Assembly: GCF_900130055.1 (NCBI RefSeq)
Contig: NZ_FQXU01000008.1
Coordinates: forward strand, 62,001-126,000
Origin: Clostridium intestinale DSM 6191
Lineage (GTDB): Bacteria > Bacillota > Clostridia > Clostridiales > Clostridiaceae
Direction of reading: 5' to 3'
DNA length: 64,000 nt
Below are positions 1-9,690 of this stretch, piece by piece. Both the position numbers and the translations under genes were made by a program. Numbering within the stretch: the first letter of the stretch is position 1; each line of letters begins with the position of its first letter. The notes beneath the pieces are model-generated. The model was not told the origin of the DNA. It saw only the letters and a list, made by a program, of their open reading frames with translations, and did no database searches.

Positions 1-20
1 ATGGCTATTTCGCATTTATA

Positions 21-53
21 AGCTCTGAAATTTTAGGATTTCAGAGCTTTTTT
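21..53 (+). terminator. Rho-independent terminator hairpin upstream of ribD
   Basis: A perfect 10-bp stem (AGCTCTGAAA, 21-30, with TTTCAGAGCT, 39-48) is followed by a run of six T. It either ends an upstream gene or is the expression platform of an FMN riboswitch whose aptamer would lie before base 1. Riboflavin operons in Firmicutes commonly carry that riboswitch, but the aptamer is not in this window. Confidence 0.8.
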
Positions 54-85
54 GTTGTAATAGGTTTATTTACCTTTGATTTTTT

Positions 86-116
86 ATGCCCTGAGCGTTT
101 GCTTGGGGTATTTTTT
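86..116 (+). terminator. Second hairpin with U-tract in ribD leader
   Basis: An 11-bp stem with G-U wobbles (86-96 with 101-111, loop GTTT) runs into TTTTTTATTTT. It sits about 30 bases before the ribD ribosome binding site. It could be the riboswitch-controlled terminator or a backup to the hairpin at 21-53. Confidence 0.6.
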
Positions 117-159
117 ATTTTAACGTACTTGCCTTGAGATTTTTGTTAGGAGGAATGTT

Positions 160-1248
160 ATGGATGAAAAGTTTATGAAAAGAGCACTAGAGTTAGCTAA
201 GAAAGGAGAAGGAAAGGTAAATCCTAATCCACTAGTTGGGGCATTAATAGTAAAGAATAACAAAATAATTGGAGAAGGATACCATGAGGTTTATGGTGGA
301 AATCACGCTGAGATAAATGCTATAAAAAATTCTAAGGAATCCTTAGGAGGAGCTACTATCTATGTCACCTTGGAGCCTTGTCACCACTATGGTAAAACAC
401 CGCCTTGTGTTGATTCCATTATAAAACATGGATTTTCTAAAGTTGTTATAGGTCAAATAGATCCTAATCCATTAGTTGCAGGAAAAAGTATAGAAAAGCT
501 TAAGAAAGCTGGAATAGAAGTCAAGGTTGGGGTTTTAGAAGAGGACTGTATAAAACTTAATGAGGTGTTTAATAAATACATTTTAAGTAATGAGCCTTAC
601 GTGCTACTTAAAGCAGCTATGAGTTTAGATGGAAAGATAGCCACAACTTCTGGGGAATCTATGTGGATAACTGGAGAAATTGCAAGAGAAAATGTGCATA
701 AACTTAGAAATAAATATTCAGCCATTATGGTTGGAGTTAATACAATTATTAGAGATAATCCTGCACTAACATGTAGAGTGCCTAATGGTAGAAATCCAAT
801 AAGAATAATAGTTGATAGTAAGCTTAGAATTCCACTAGACAGTAGGGTTTTAGATATTAGTAATGAATCCAGATGTTTGATAGCAACTACAGAAAAAGCT
901 TCAAAAGATAAGATAAAACAATTAAAAGATAGAGGAGTAGAGGTATTAGTATTACAGGATAAAGATGAGCGAGTTGATATAAGGAAACTTATAGAAGAGC
1001 TTGGAAAATTAAAAATAGATGGTGTTTTATTGGAGGGGGGAGGAACCTTAAACTTTTCTTTTCTAGAAGCAGGATTAGTAGACAAGGTAGAGTTTTATAT
1101 AGCTCCTAAAATAATAGGTGGAGATAAGGCTAAAACACCAGTTGAAGGGGTTGGAATTGGAGCCTTAAGTGAAGCTTTTAATATTAAGAACATATCAACA
1201 AAGTTTTTAGGAGAAGATTTATTGATTGAGGGATATTTAAGGGGGTGA
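160..1248 (+). CDS. ribD: Bifunctional riboflavin deaminase/reductase RibD
   Basis: RibD carries out the second and third steps of riboflavin synthesis from GTP: deamination of the pyrimidinone, then NADPH-dependent reduction of the ribosyl side chain, in the cytoplasm. The N-terminal cytidine-deaminase-like domain shows the zinc site His49-Ala-Glu51 with Cys74 and Cys83 in the PCHHYGKTPPC motif. The reductase domain follows from about residue 147. At 362 aa the length is normal for the fused enzyme. The ATG is preceded by AGGAGG at good spacing. It is the first gene of a four-gene riboflavin operon, with the next gene 4 bases downstream. Regulation by FMN is likely from the leader hairpins but not proven here. 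Confidence 0.97.
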   Translation: MDEKFMKRALELAKKGEGKVNPNPLVGALIVKNNKIIGEGYHEVYGGNHAEINAIKNSKESLGGATIYVTLEPCHHYGKTPPCVDSIIKHGFSKVVIGQIDPNPLVAGKSIEKLKKAGIEVKVGVLEEDCIKLNEVFNKYILSNEPYVLLKAAMSLDGKIATTSGESMWITGEIARENVHKLRNKYSAIMVGVNTIIRDNPALTCRVPNGRNPIRIIVDSKLRIPLDSRVLDISNESRCLIATTEKASKDKIKQLKDRGVEVLVLQDKDERVDIRKLIEELGKLKIDGVLLEGGGTLNFSFLEAGLVDKVEFYIAPKIIGGDKAKTPVEGVGIGALSEAFNIKNISTKFLGEDLLIEGYLRG

Positions 1249-1252
1249 AGGT

Positions 1253-1900
1253 ATGTTTACAGGAATAGTTGAAGAAATAGGAACTGTTGTAGATTTTGAA
1301 GCCTCACAGAATGTTTTGAGAATAAGAGTACAAGCTTCGAAAGTCCTTGAGGAAACTTATTTAGGAGATAGTATTAGTACTAATGGGGTTTGCCTCACTG
1401 TTACAGATATAGGGAAAAATTATTTTTATGCAGATGTTATGGGTGAAACTGTTAGAAGAAGTAACTTAGGAACTCTTAAAAAAGGAGATAAAGTTAATCT
1501 TGAAAGAGCCATGACTGCAAATAGCAGGTTTGGAGGACACATAGTAAGTGGGCATATAGATGGAAAAGGAAAGATAACATCCTATGAGAAAGAAGGAAAT
1601 GCTGTTTGGATCACCATAGATACTGATAGAGAAATCTTGAAATATGTTGTTGAGAAAGGTTCGATAGCAATAGATGGAATAAGTTTAACGGTAGCATATG
1701 TTGATGATAGGAAGTTTAAGGTATCTATAATACCTCATACAAGTGAGGGAACTACTTTACTTAAAAAGAAAATAGGTGAAGAAGTAAATCTTGAGTGTGA
1801 TGTTATAGGAAAGTATGTAGAAAAATTACTTGGATTTAATAAAAAGAATGATGAAAAGAAGTCTATAACCATGGATTTTCTAATAAATAACGGATTCTAA
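1253..1900 (+). CDS. ribE: Riboflavin synthase alpha chain
   Basis: Riboflavin synthase dismutates two molecules of 6,7-dimethyl-8-ribityllumazine into riboflavin plus the pyrimidine recycled by RibH. The protein opens with the family-typical [10 protein letters not shown] and contains two repeated lumazine-binding beta-barrel halves (about residues 1-95 and 96-200). The second half starts near the [13 protein letters not shown] motif. It has 215 aa, normal for the family. The ribosome binding site GGGGGTGAAGG overlaps the end of ribD, so the two are translationally coupled. The gene is called ribE in Bacillus usage and ribC in E. coli usage. Confidence 0.96.
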   Translation: MFTGIVEEIGTVVDFEASQNVLRIRVQASKVLEETYLGDSISTNGVCLTVTDIGKNYFYADVMGETVRRSNLGTLKKGDKVNLERAMTANSRFGGHIVSGHIDGKGKITSYEKEGNAVWITIDTDREILKYVVEKGSIAIDGISLTVAYVDDRKFKVSIIPHTSEGTTLLKKKIGEEVNLECDVIGKYVEKLLGFNKKNDEKKSITMDFLINNGF

Positions 1901-1913
1901 GGGAGGGTTAGAT

Positions 1914-3113
1914 ATGTACAAATTTAATACTATTGAGGAAGCAATACAGGATATTAAAGATGGCAAGATAATAATAGTTGTTGATGATGAAGATAGGGAA
2001 AATGAAGGGGATTTACTTATGGCTGCTGAAAAAGTTGAAGGTGAGCATATTAATTTTATGGCAACCTTCGGCAAAGGACTTATATGTGTGCCAGCAGAAG
2101 AAGCTTTATTAAGAAAATTAGATATTAATGAGATGGTTGAAAAAAATACTGATAATCATGAAACTGCTTTTACTGTTTCTATTGACCATAAGGACACAAC
2201 AACTGGTATTTCTGCATTTGAAAGAGCAGATACTATAAAACATTTATTAAATAAAGAATCAAAGGCAGAGGATTTTAGAAGACCCGGACATATATTTCCA
2301 TTGATTTCAAAAAAAGGTGGAGTTCTAAAAAGAATAGGACATACAGAGGCAGCGGTGGATTTAGCAAAGTTAGCAGGATTTAAAGGCGCTGGGGTTATAT
2401 GTGAAATAATGAAGGATGACGGAACAATGGCAAGAGTTCCAGACTTAATGGAATTCTCCTCAAAGCATAATCTAAAAATAATAACTATTGCTAATTTAGT
2501 AGAGTATAGAAGACATAGAGAACAACTTATAGATAAAGTAGTGGAAACCTCAATGCCTACAAAGTATGGAGATTTTAAGATAGTAGGATTTATAAATAAG
2601 TTAAACGGAGAACACCATGTAGCACTAGTTATGGGAGATGTAAAAGAAGGAGAGCCTGTTTTGGTTAGGGTTCATTCTGAATGTTTAACAGGAGATGCCT
2701 TAGGTTCAAAAAGATGTGACTGTGGGGAGCAATACGATGCTGCAATGAAAAAAATAGCTGAGGAGGGTAAGGGAATTCTTCTTTATATGAGACAAGAAGG
2801 AAGAGGGATAGGACTTATCAATAAATTAAAAGCGTACAAGCTTCAAGATGAAGGATTAGATACAGTAGAGGCAAACTTAGCTTTAGGCTTTCCTGAAGAT
2901 ATGAGGGACTATGGTATAGGAGCTCAAATACTTAAAGAACTTGGAGCAACAAAGTTAAGATTAATGACTAACAACCCAAGAAAAATATCAGCACTTAACG
3001 GCTATGACTTAGAGGTAGTTGAGAGAGTACCAATTCAAATGAACCATAATGAAAAAAATAGATATTACTTAGAAACAAAAAAAGAAAAAATGGGTCATTT
3101 ATTAAATATTTAA
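1914..3113 (+). CDS. ribBA: Bifunctional DHBP synthase / GTP cyclohydrolase II
   Basis: This fused enzyme supplies both precursors of riboflavin: 3,4-dihydroxy-2-butanone 4-phosphate from ribulose 5-phosphate, and the pyrimidine from GTP. The N-terminal half (about residues 1-200) has the acidic [11 protein letters not shown] motif of DHBP synthase. The C-terminal half (about 205-399) has the GTP cyclohydrolase II zinc site, with cysteines at about residues 255, 266 and 268 in [17 protein letters not shown], followed by RQEGRGIGL. It has 399 aa, normal for the fusion. GGGAGG lies 9 bases before the ATG. It is the third gene of the rib operon. Confidence 0.97.
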   Translation: MYKFNTIEEAIQDIKDGKIIIVVDDEDRENEGDLLMAAEKVEGEHINFMATFGKGLICVPAEEALLRKLDINEMVEKNTDNHETAFTVSIDHKDTTTGISAFERADTIKHLLNKESKAEDFRRPGHIFPLISKKGGVLKRIGHTEAAVDLAKLAGFKGAGVICEIMKDDGTMARVPDLMEFSSKHNLKIITIANLVEYRRHREQLIDKVVETSMPTKYGDFKIVGFINKLNGEHHVALVMGDVKEGEPVLVRVHSECLTGDALGSKRCDCGEQYDAAMKKIAEEGKGILLYMRQEGRGIGLINKLKAYKLQDEGLDTVEANLALGFPEDMRDYGIGAQILKELGATKLRLMTNNPRKISALNGYDLEVVERVPIQMNHNEKNRYYLETKKEKMGHLLNI

Positions 3114-3132
3114 ATATAAGGAGAGAATAAAA

Positions 3133-3597
3133 ATGATAAATTATGAAGGCAATTTAGTAGCAGAAGGATTAAAATTTAGTATAGTTGTAGGAAGATTTAA
3201 TGAGTTTATAGTATCTAAACTTTTAGGTGGAGCTATAGATGGACTTAAAAGACATGGTGTAAAAGAGGAAGATATTGAAATAGCTTGGGTTCCAGGAGCT
3301 TTTGAAATACCATTAGTAGCTAAAAAGATGGTTGAAAAAAATAAATATGATGGAGTTATATGTTTAGGAGCTGTAATAAGAGGAGCTACTCCACATTTTG
3401 ATTATGTATGTGCAGAAACCTCTAAAGGAATTGCTAATGTTTCTTTAAATTCAGGTATTCCTGTAATATTTGGAGTACTTACAACAGATAGTATAGAGCA
3501 AGCTATAGAGAGAGCAGGAACTAAGGCTGGAAACAAGGGATATGATTCAGCAGTTTCAGCAATTGAGATGGCTAATTTATTAAAAGAAATAGGTTAG
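3133..3597 (+). CDS. ribH: 6,7-dimethyl-8-ribityllumazine synthase
   Basis: RibH condenses the ribityl-aminopyrimidine with dihydroxybutanone phosphate to give lumazine, the substrate of riboflavin synthase, usually in an icosahedral shell or pentamer. Visible family motifs are VGRFNEFI near the start, WVPGAFEIP, and the [11 protein letters not shown] segment with the catalytic histidine. It has 154 aa, the usual length. It is the last gene of the operon, with AAGGAGAG ahead of the ATG, and a terminator follows at 3651. Confidence 0.97.
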   Translation: MINYEGNLVAEGLKFSIVVGRFNEFIVSKLLGGAIDGLKRHGVKEEDIEIAWVPGAFEIPLVAKKMVEKNKYDGVICLGAVIRGATPHFDYVCAETSKGIANVSLNSGIPVIFGVLTTDSIEQAIERAGTKAGNKGYDSAVSAIEMANLLKEIG

Positions 3598-3650
3598 AAA
3601 TATCATAGGAACCGATGTAATAAATAATTAAGAGTATATGTTTTAATATG

Positions 3651-3685
3651 AGGGTTAGCTTTAAATAGCTGACCCTTTATTTTAT
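3651..3685 (+). terminator. Terminator of rib operon
   Basis: A 10-bp stem (AGGGTTAGCT, 3651-3660, with AGCTGACCCT, 3667-3676, one G-U pair) is followed by TTTATTTTATT. It lies 54 bases after the ribH stop. Confidence 0.85.
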
Positions 3686-3786
3686 TAAATTTGTATTAAA
3701 TTAGCGGCTAATATGTTTGCTTAAGAGTATAATATGAATAAAGTGATTACGTATTTATTAATATCTGTCTTATGGGAGGAGTAAAA

Positions 3787-4491
3787 GTGGAAAAATATAT
3801 AGAACTAAAAGACGTTAAGAAGAGCTATAAAATGGGAGAAGTAGAGATAAAAGCAGTTGACGGTGTTAACTTTTCTATAGATAAAGGTGAATTTGTAATA
3901 GTTGTAGGGCCAAGTGGGGCAGGAAAGACAACAGTGCTTAATATTTTAGGGGGAATGGATTTCCCAACCAGTGGAGAAATAACTGTAGATGGCAGTGAAA
4001 TAGAAAAATATAATTCTAGGCAGTTAACTACCTATAGAAGACATGATATAGGATTTGTGTTTCAATTTTATAACTTAGTTCAAAACCTTACAGCTATTGA
4101 AAATGTGGAATTAGCTTCTCAAATATGTAAAAACCCATTAGATCCAGAAAAAGTATTAGATCAAGTGGGGCTTAAGGAGAGAAAATTTAATTTTCCGGCT
4201 CAATTATCAGGTGGAGAGCAGCAAAGAGTTGCTATAGCTAGGGCATTAGCTAAAAATCCTAAACTTTTGTTATGTGATGAGCCTACAGGAGCATTAGATT
4301 ATAATACTGGAAAATCTATATTAAAACTTCTTCAAGATACTTGTAGAGATCATGGAATGACTGTTATTGTTATTACTCATAACTCAGCTATTGCACCAAT
4401 GGCTGATAAAGTAATAAAGGTGAGAAATGGAAAAGTTCATAGCGTAACAACAAATGACAATCCAATACCTGTAGAAAGGATTGAATGGTAG
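3787..4491 (+). CDS. ABC transporter ATP-binding protein, MacB/LolD type
   Basis: This is the cytoplasmic ATPase of an exporter or mechanotransmission-type ABC system, working with the FtsX-like permease encoded next. Walker A (GPSGAGKTT), the Q-loop (FVFQFYNLV), the signature LSGGEQQR and Walker B ([11 protein letters not shown]) are all intact. A GTG at 3787 is chosen because GGGAGGAG (3773-3780) lies 6 bases before it. An in-frame ATG at 3772 would put that ribosome binding site inside the gene. The stop overlaps the permease start by 7 bases. The substrate is unknown; relatives export peptides, lipoproteins or macrolides. Confidence 0.93.
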   Translation: MEKYIELKDVKKSYKMGEVEIKAVDGVNFSIDKGEFVIVVGPSGAGKTTVLNILGGMDFPTSGEITVDGSEIEKYNSRQLTTYRRHDIGFVFQFYNLVQNLTAIENVELASQICKNPLDPEKVLDQVGLKERKFNFPAQLSGGEQQRVAIARALAKNPKLLLCDEPTGALDYNTGKSILKLLQDTCRDHGMTVIVITHNSAIAPMADKVIKVRNGKVHSVTTNDNPIPVERIEW

Positions 4492-6929
4492 GAATGAAAA
4501 GAGCATATAGAAAAAATATATTAAAGGATATAACTACGAGTAAATCAAGATTTTTATCTATATTCATTATTGTAGCTATAGGGGTGTCCTTTTTTGCAGG
4601 GGTTAGAGCCACTAGCCCTGATATGAAAATTACTGCAGATAAGTATTTAGATGATAGCAATGCATCAGATTTAGATATTTATTCGGCTACTGGTTTCAAG
4701 AAGTCTGACATAGAGAAAGTAGAAAATACAGATGGGGTTGAGAAGGTTTATGCAGGTTATACTTTTGATGCTTTAGCTGTTAATGGAGAAAGTGAAATAC
4801 CTATAAAAGTACATTCCTTAAAAATAGGAGAGGAAACTGTAAATAATCCTATATTAGTAGATGGAAGGCTTCCAGAGAATAATGAGGAAACAGTAACAGA
4901 GAAAAGATTTCTTGAAAAAGAAGGTTTAAAAATAGGAAGTTCAATAGAACTTAAAACAAAAAATGAAGTTAAGAAATTTAAAATAGTAGGGACTGTTAAT
5001 TCATCTTTGTATATGAATAAGAGTCAAAGGGGAAATAATTCTTTAGGAAATGGAACTACTCAAGCTTTTTTTCAGATTGGTGAAGAGGCAGCCTATGAAT
5101 TAGCTATTCCTAAGATGCCTAATATTCCAGGATTAGAAGTAGAAAAAATATATAATGAGCTATCAGTAATAGTTAAAGATGCTAAAGCCGAAAATTATTT
5201 TACTGATAAATATACGAATACAGTAGATCCTATAAAAGAAAAAATTAAGGATATAAATAAGGATTGGTACGTACTTGGAAGAGATACCAATATAGGAATA
5301 AGAGGCTTTAGCGATGATTCAGAAAGAATAGGAGCAATAGGTAATGTATTTCCATTAATTTTCTTTTTAGTTGCAACTCTTGTCTGTTTAACTAGTATGA
5401 CCAGAATGGTTGAGGAGCAAAGAACCCAAATAGGAACCTTTAAAGCCTTAGGTTATGGAAAAGGATCTATAATCTTTCATTACTTCATATATTCTTTTCT
5501 AGCAAGTATAGGAGGGAGTGTTTTAGGAGTATTAGTAGGCTTTAGACTTTTCCCTAATGTAATTTTTAATGCTTATAGAATTATGTATGAGATTCCTGAC
5601 ATTATATCACCTTTTAATGTAGAGTTAGCTGTTACTTCAACAATAGTTGCAGTTTTATGTACTACACTTGCGGCTATTTTTGCCTGTGCCAAGGAGTTAA
5701 TAGCAGTTCCAGCAGTACTTATGAGACCTAGAACCCCTAAGGCTGGGAAAAGAATATTATTAGAGCGAGTGGGTTTTATATGGGGAAGAATGTCTTTCAC
5801 CAGTAAGGTTACAGCGAGAAATATACTTAGATATAAGAAAAGATTTTTTATGACAATAATAGGCATATCAGGATGTACTGCATTATTAGTAACAGGTTTT
5901 GGACTTAAAAATTCAATTATGTCAATAACAGATAAACAATTTAATGAGATATATAAATATGACATGATTGTTCAGTTAAAATCGGAGATTGAGGAAAGCA
6001 AGTTCCTTGATTTTAAAGAAGACTTAAAGGATTATAAAACCTTAGATAATACTTTGATGATTTTTCAGAAAAACATCGAAACAACTAATGAAAAAGATAA
6101 GGAAATAGACAGCTATTTATTTATACCAGAAAATAAGAGTGAAATTCAGAACTTCATTAAGTTAGCTTTTAATAATGAAGATATTGAACTTCCTTCAGAC
6201 GGAGTAATAATTACTGAAAAACTCTCTAAACTTTTAGATGTGTCTAAAGGGGATAATATCGAGATAAAGTTAAATGATAAAAGGGTTAAGGTAAAGATAA
6301 GTGGAATTACGGAGCACTATGTCATGAACTATATATACATGTCTCCGGATTATTATAAGGAGCTATTTAATGTCCCAGTTAAATATAATGGATTTGTAGG
6401 AACAACTACAGATAAGAGTAAAGATGGAGAAGAACTTTTATCTAAAGACCTTATGAAAAATACTGATATAGGTTCTGTTAGTTTCATTACAAATACCAGT
6501 GAACATTTTAAGCAGACTATGGGAAGCATAGATTCAGTGGTGGTAGTTTTAATAGTATCTGCTGCTGCATTAGCATTTGTAGTTATGTATAATTTAACTA
6601 ATATAAACATAAGTGAAAGAATAAGAGAATTAGCAACCATAAAGGTTTTAGGATTTTATGATAGTGAGGTAGCTGCTTACGTTTATAGAGAAAATGTGGT
6701 TTTATCTATAATAGGAACCATCTTAGGATTATTTTTAGGTATAGGTCTACATAGGTATGTTGTAGTAACTGCAGAGATAGATATGGTAATGTTTGTCCGT
6801 ACAATTAAAGCTATAGATTTTATTTACTCAGCCATACTAACAATAGTATTTTCAGGTTTAGTAAATATAGTAATGTACAGAAGACTAAAGAAAATAGACA
6901 TGGTGGAATCTCTAAAGAGTGCAGAATAA
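4485..6929 (+). CDS. FtsX-like ABC transporter permease
   Basis: This is the large membrane subunit paired with the preceding ATPase. One N-terminal membrane segment (about residues 25-45) is followed by a long extracytoplasmic domain (about 46-280). An FtsX block with three membrane segments (about 285-400), a further segment (about 455-475), a second extracytoplasmic domain and a final FtsX block (about 682-810) follow. This is the duplicated FtsX architecture of large Gram-positive exporters, and 814 aa fits. The start overlaps the ATPase stop; a second in-frame ATG at 4494 is possible but poorly spaced from AAAGGA (4475-4480). The exported substrate cannot be told from sequence. Confidence 0.93.
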   Translation: MVGMKRAYRKNILKDITTSKSRFLSIFIIVAIGVSFFAGVRATSPDMKITADKYLDDSNASDLDIYSATGFKKSDIEKVENTDGVEKVYAGYTFDALAVNGESEIPIKVHSLKIGEETVNNPILVDGRLPENNEETVTEKRFLEKEGLKIGSSIELKTKNEVKKFKIVGTVNSSLYMNKSQRGNNSLGNGTTQAFFQIGEEAAYELAIPKMPNIPGLEVEKIYNELSVIVKDAKAENYFTDKYTNTVDPIKEKIKDINKDWYVLGRDTNIGIRGFSDDSERIGAIGNVFPLIFFLVATLVCLTSMTRMVEEQRTQIGTFKALGYGKGSIIFHYFIYSFLASIGGSVLGVLVGFRLFPNVIFNAYRIMYEIPDIISPFNVELAVTSTIVAVLCTTLAAIFACAKELIAVPAVLMRPRTPKAGKRILLERVGFIWGRMSFTSKVTARNILRYKKRFFMTIIGISGCTALLVTGFGLKNSIMSITDKQFNEIYKYDMIVQLKSEIEESKFLDFKEDLKDYKTLDNTLMIFQKNIETTNEKDKEIDSYLFIPENKSEIQNFIKLAFNNEDIELPSDGVIITEKLSKLLDVSKGDNIEIKLNDKRVKVKISGITEHYVMNYIYMSPDYYKELFNVPVKYNGFVGTTTDKSKDGEELLSKDLMKNTDIGSVSFITNTSEHFKQTMGSIDSVVVVLIVSAAALAFVVMYNLTNINISERIRELATIKVLGFYDSEVAAYVYRENVVLSIIGTILGLFLGIGLHRYVVVTAEIDMVMFVRTIKAIDFIYSAILTIVFSGLVNIVMYRRLKKIDMVESLKSAE

Positions 6930-6981
6930 TCTTAAAATATTATTAAATCCCTAGACTTATAGTATTTGATATTGTATAAGA

Positions 6982-6990
6982 TGGTATAAT
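6982..6990 (+). promoter_or_regulatory. Extended -10 promoter for small membrane protein
   Basis: TGGTATAAT (6982-6990) is a perfect extended -10 element 43 bases before the small ORF at 7033. There is no good -35 at 17 bases, which extended -10 promoters tolerate. Confidence 0.5.
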
Positions 6991-7032
6991 AGGTAAAAAG
7001 AAACGAAAATTATGCAAAAGGGGAGCGATTTT

Positions 7033-7188
7033 ATGAAAAGAAGTATATGGTCTAAACTGTTAATGATTTTATATGTTCCATTCATATTAGTTTTTGCATT
7101 ATTTAGTGGGGTATCAGACTGGGGCTTACTAATTAATGATATATTCAAAAAGGATAAAGAGATAGATATAAATAAACTTACTAGATAA
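7033..7188 (+). CDS. Small membrane protein, 51 aa, unknown function
   Basis: This short ORF has a proper ribosome binding site (AAAGGGGAG about 8 bases before the ATG), its own extended -10 promoter and its own terminator, so it is probably real. The product starts MKRSIWSKLL and has one hydrophobic helix (about residues 8-25) and a charged, lysine-rich tail. I do not recognise a family. It could be a small regulatory membrane peptide, but nothing in the sequence states a function. Confidence 0.6.
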   Translation: MKRSIWSKLLMILYVPFILVFALFSGVSDWGLLINDIFKKDKEIDINKLTR

Positions 7189-7189
7189 G

Positions 7190-7222
7190 TTAAAGAGCTG
7201 TTTTATAATGGCTCTTTTAAAT
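7190..7222. terminator. Bidirectional terminator between convergent genes
   Basis: TTAAAGAGC (7190-7198) pairs with GCTCTTTTA (7211-7219), with A-rich and T-rich flanks. It lies between the plus-strand small ORF and the end of the minus-strand gene at 7236, so it can serve both. Confidence 0.65.
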
Positions 7223-7235
7223 TTATATTAAATAA

Positions 7236-7697
7236 TTACGCAGGCTGGGAGCATTCAATAATGTACCAAGAATTATTTTTTTCTTGTACAGTAAATGTAA
7301 TTGGAGCCCTAGACCCACCAGCAAGATTATCTTTGGAATCTTTTATAATAATAGAATGGGAGACTTTTATTGATATCAGTTCATTAGAATAACTTTGGGA
7401 AACTTCATCAAGATCTAAATCTATTTGAAAAGGGCCATCATAATACTCTAAGGCATAAGTATGGTATATATTTGTTTTTCTAAATACTTCATAAGGCATA
7501 TATTGAGACAAGGTTTCTGAATATCCCTTATCTGTAAGGAAAGCTTCTTTTATTATAGAATTAAAGCAGCTTGAATCTATATATTTAGCATTAATAGTTG
7601 AGTTGTTAATTTTAGAGTATCTAGCATAAACAAATAATATAGAAAAGATAATAGCAATTATAAATAGGGGAATTTTAACTTCTTTATGCTTAAACAT
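7236..7697 (-). CDS. Membrane-anchored protein of unknown function
   Basis: The 153-aa product begins MFKHKEVKIPLF and has one N-terminal membrane segment (about residues 8-25) followed by an extracytoplasmic domain. The C-terminus (IKDSKDNLAGG, then VQEKNNSWYIIE) resembles small secreted domains of the NTF2-like/DUF4829 kind; that is a weak impression. The start at 7697 is chosen because GAGGAGG lies just before it. A longer ORF from 7721 would place that site inside the gene. It stands alone between two convergent or divergent neighbours. Confidence 0.75.
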   Translation of the reverse strand: MFKHKEVKIPLFIIAIIFSILFVYARYSKINNSTINAKYIDSSCFNSIIKEAFLTDKGYSETLSQYMPYEVFRKTNIYHTYALEYYDGPFQIDLDLDEVSQSYSNELISIKVSHSIIIKDSKDNLAGGSRAPITFTVQEKNNSWYIIECSQPA

Positions 7698-7756
7698 AAT
7701 AACCTCCTCAATACATTCCATTTATTAACTAATATTATAGCATATTAATAAATTTG

Positions 7757-7780
7757 AGCACTCACTTTTGAGTGCTTTTT
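7757..7780 (+). terminator. Terminator-like hairpin upstream of kdp
   Basis: A perfect 8-bp stem (AGCACTCA, 7757-7764, with TGAGTGCT, 7769-7776) is followed by TTTTT. No plus-strand gene precedes it closely, so it may block read-through or act as an attenuator in the kdp leader. The rest of 7698-7904 shows no promoter I trust and no recognisable riboswitch. Confidence 0.6.
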
Positions 7781-7904
7781 ATTATATGCCTTTTTCTTAA
7801 CGAAATCTTTATACCCATGCATAAATTCTAAACACTATATTAATAATATTGAATGATACTATCTTAATACAAGATAGGTAAAAGATTTTCTAGGAGGGAT
7901 GGAG

Positions 7905-7994
7905 TTGGAAATAATTATTGCTATTTCAGGTTTTTGCGCACTTGCTTTATTTATTTATCTATTTTATGTGCTATTTAGGGGTGAAGAGTTATGA
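7905..7994 (+). CDS. kdpF: Potassium-transporting ATPase small subunit KdpF
   Basis: The 29-aa peptide is a single membrane helix ending [10 protein letters not shown], and it sits immediately before kdpA, the standard place and size for KdpF. KdpF stabilises the KdpABC complex in the membrane. The start is TTG at 7905, 7 bases after AGGAGG (7892-7897). An in-frame ATG at 7899 is too close to that site. The stop overlaps the kdpA ATG in ATGA, indicating coupling. Confidence 0.85.
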   Translation: MEIIIAISGFCALALFIYLFYVLFRGEEL

Positions 7995-9679
7995 AGTATA
8001 TAATTTTACAAGATTTATTTTATTTATTGGTATTAATTGCTCTTTCAATACCTTTAGGAATCTATATTTACAAGGTAATGACTGGGGAAAAGGTATTTAT
8101 TTCAAAATTACTGAAACCTATAGAAAATTTAATATATAGATTTTCTGGAATCAGAAGCGATGAAGAAATGACCGGAAAAAAATATGCATTTTCAGTTATG
8201 GGGTTTAGTATTATAGGAATAGTTTTTGTTTTTTTATTGCAGGTTCTTCAAAAAGTATTTCCACTTAATCCTGAGAATATTGAGGGAACTAGTTGGCATC
8301 TTGCTTTTAATACTGCGGTTAGTTTTGTTACAAATACAAATTGGCAAGCTTACGCTGGAGAGACAACATTGTCTTATTTAACACAGTTTTTAGGACTTAC
8401 TGTTCAGAACTTTGTATCAGCAGCAACTGGTATAGCAGTAGTGTTTGCTTTAATAAGAGGTTTCATTATTAAAAAACAGAAAACTATAGGTAACTTTTGG
8501 GTAGACTTAACAAGAATAACTATATATGTATTGATACCTATTTCCTTTGTTGTTGCAATTTTATTGGTATCACAGGGAGTTGTACAAACCTTTAATCCAT
8601 ATAAAGAAGTAACATCATTACAGGGAGGTATTTCACAATTAATACCATTAGGACCAGCAGCCAGCCAAATAGCAATTAAGCAGCTTGGAACAAATGGAGG
8701 AGGATTCTTTGGAGTAAATTCAGCATTTCCTCTAGAAAATCCTACTATAATATCGAATTTCATTCAATCTATATTAATACTATTGATTCCAGCAGCCCTT
8801 TGTGTATCTTTTGGAAAAGCGGTTAAAGATATGAAACAAGGAACTGCTATCTATATAGCCATGGGAGTGTTATTTATTCTTGCGTTAGTAGGGGTTACAT
8901 TAAGTGAACAATTCTTAGCGCCAACATTTAATGGAGTTATAAGTAGTGGAAATATGGAGGGTAAAGAAATTATCCATGGAGTAGGGCAATCGGCACTTTG
9001 GGGAACTGCAACTACAGCGGCATCTAATGGGTCAGTAAATTCTATGCATGACAGCTTTACACCACTGGGTGGAATGATATTAATGTTTTTAATGCAACTT
9101 GGAGAAATAGTATTTGGCGGAGTTGGAAGCGGATTATATGGAATGCTTGCTTTTGTGATTCTAACTGTATTTATAGCAGGACTTATGGTTGGAAGAACTC
9201 CTGAATATTTAGGCAAAAAGGTGGAACCTTTTGATATGAAAATGGTGTGCCTTATAGTTTTAGCGCCACCATTATTAACTCTTATTGGTACAGCTACAGC
9301 TGTGGCTATGCCTAATGCAGGAGGTTGGCTCACAAACACAGGGGCTCATGGTTTCTCAGAGATACTTTATGCTTTTTCTTCAATGGGAAACAATAATGGT
9401 AGTGCATTTGGAGGATTTACTGCAGATACGGTGTTTACAAATGTGGCAGGTGGAGTAATTATGTTCTTGGTTAGATTCGTACCAATGGTAGCTACTATTT
9501 TTTTGGCTGAAAACTTAGCAAAGAAAAAGAGTGTTGCAACAAGCGAGGGAACTCTTTCAACTAGTAATACCATGTTTGTAGGGTTATTAATAGGCGTAAT
9601 ATTTATAATAGCTGCTTTAAGTTTCTTACCAGCTTTAGCACTTGGTCCAATAGCAGACTATTTCACAACATTTAAATAG
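7991..9679 (+). CDS. kdpA: Potassium-transporting ATPase subunit KdpA
   Basis: KdpA is the potassium-binding and translocating channel-like subunit of the high-affinity Kdp ATPase. The 562-aa protein has about ten membrane segments and the repeated selectivity-filter-like glycine motifs (for example TNTNW, TNGGG, MGNNNGS). The GTG at 7981 is out of the reading frame; the ATG at 7991 overlaps the kdpF stop, with AGGGGTGAAG just ahead. It is second in kdpFABCDE. Expression is expected under potassium limitation through KdpDE, encoded in the same cluster. Confidence 0.97.
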   Translation: MKYIILQDLFYLLVLIALSIPLGIYIYKVMTGEKVFISKLLKPIENLIYRFSGIRSDEEMTGKKYAFSVMGFSIIGIVFVFLLQVLQKVFPLNPENIEGTSWHLAFNTAVSFVTNTNWQAYAGETTLSYLTQFLGLTVQNFVSAATGIAVVFALIRGFIIKKQKTIGNFWVDLTRITIYVLIPISFVVAILLVSQGVVQTFNPYKEVTSLQGGISQLIPLGPAASQIAIKQLGTNGGGFFGVNSAFPLENPTIISNFIQSILILLIPAALCVSFGKAVKDMKQGTAIYIAMGVLFILALVGVTLSEQFLAPTFNGVISSGNMEGKEIIHGVGQSALWGTATTAASNGSVNSMHDSFTPLGGMILMFLMQLGEIVFGGVGSGLYGMLAFVILTVFIAGLMVGRTPEYLGKKVEPFDMKMVCLIVLAPPLLTLIGTATAVAMPNAGGWLTNTGAHGFSEILYAFSSMGNNNGSAFGGFTADTVFTNVAGGVIMFLVRFVPMVATIFLAENLAKKKSVATSEGTLSTSNTMFVGLLIGVIFIIAALSFLPALALGPIADYFTTFK

Positions 9680-9690
9680 AGGTGAGAATT

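Noticed and set aside
7698-7904. A c-di-AMP riboswitch in the kdp leader
   Set aside because: Such riboswitches often control potassium genes, but I could not find the conserved ydaO core here; only a short terminator-like hairpin is present.
8851-9339. A 162-codon minus-strand frame inside kdpA
   Set aside because: It is a shadow of the plus-strand gene, with no ribosome site and no recognisable domain.
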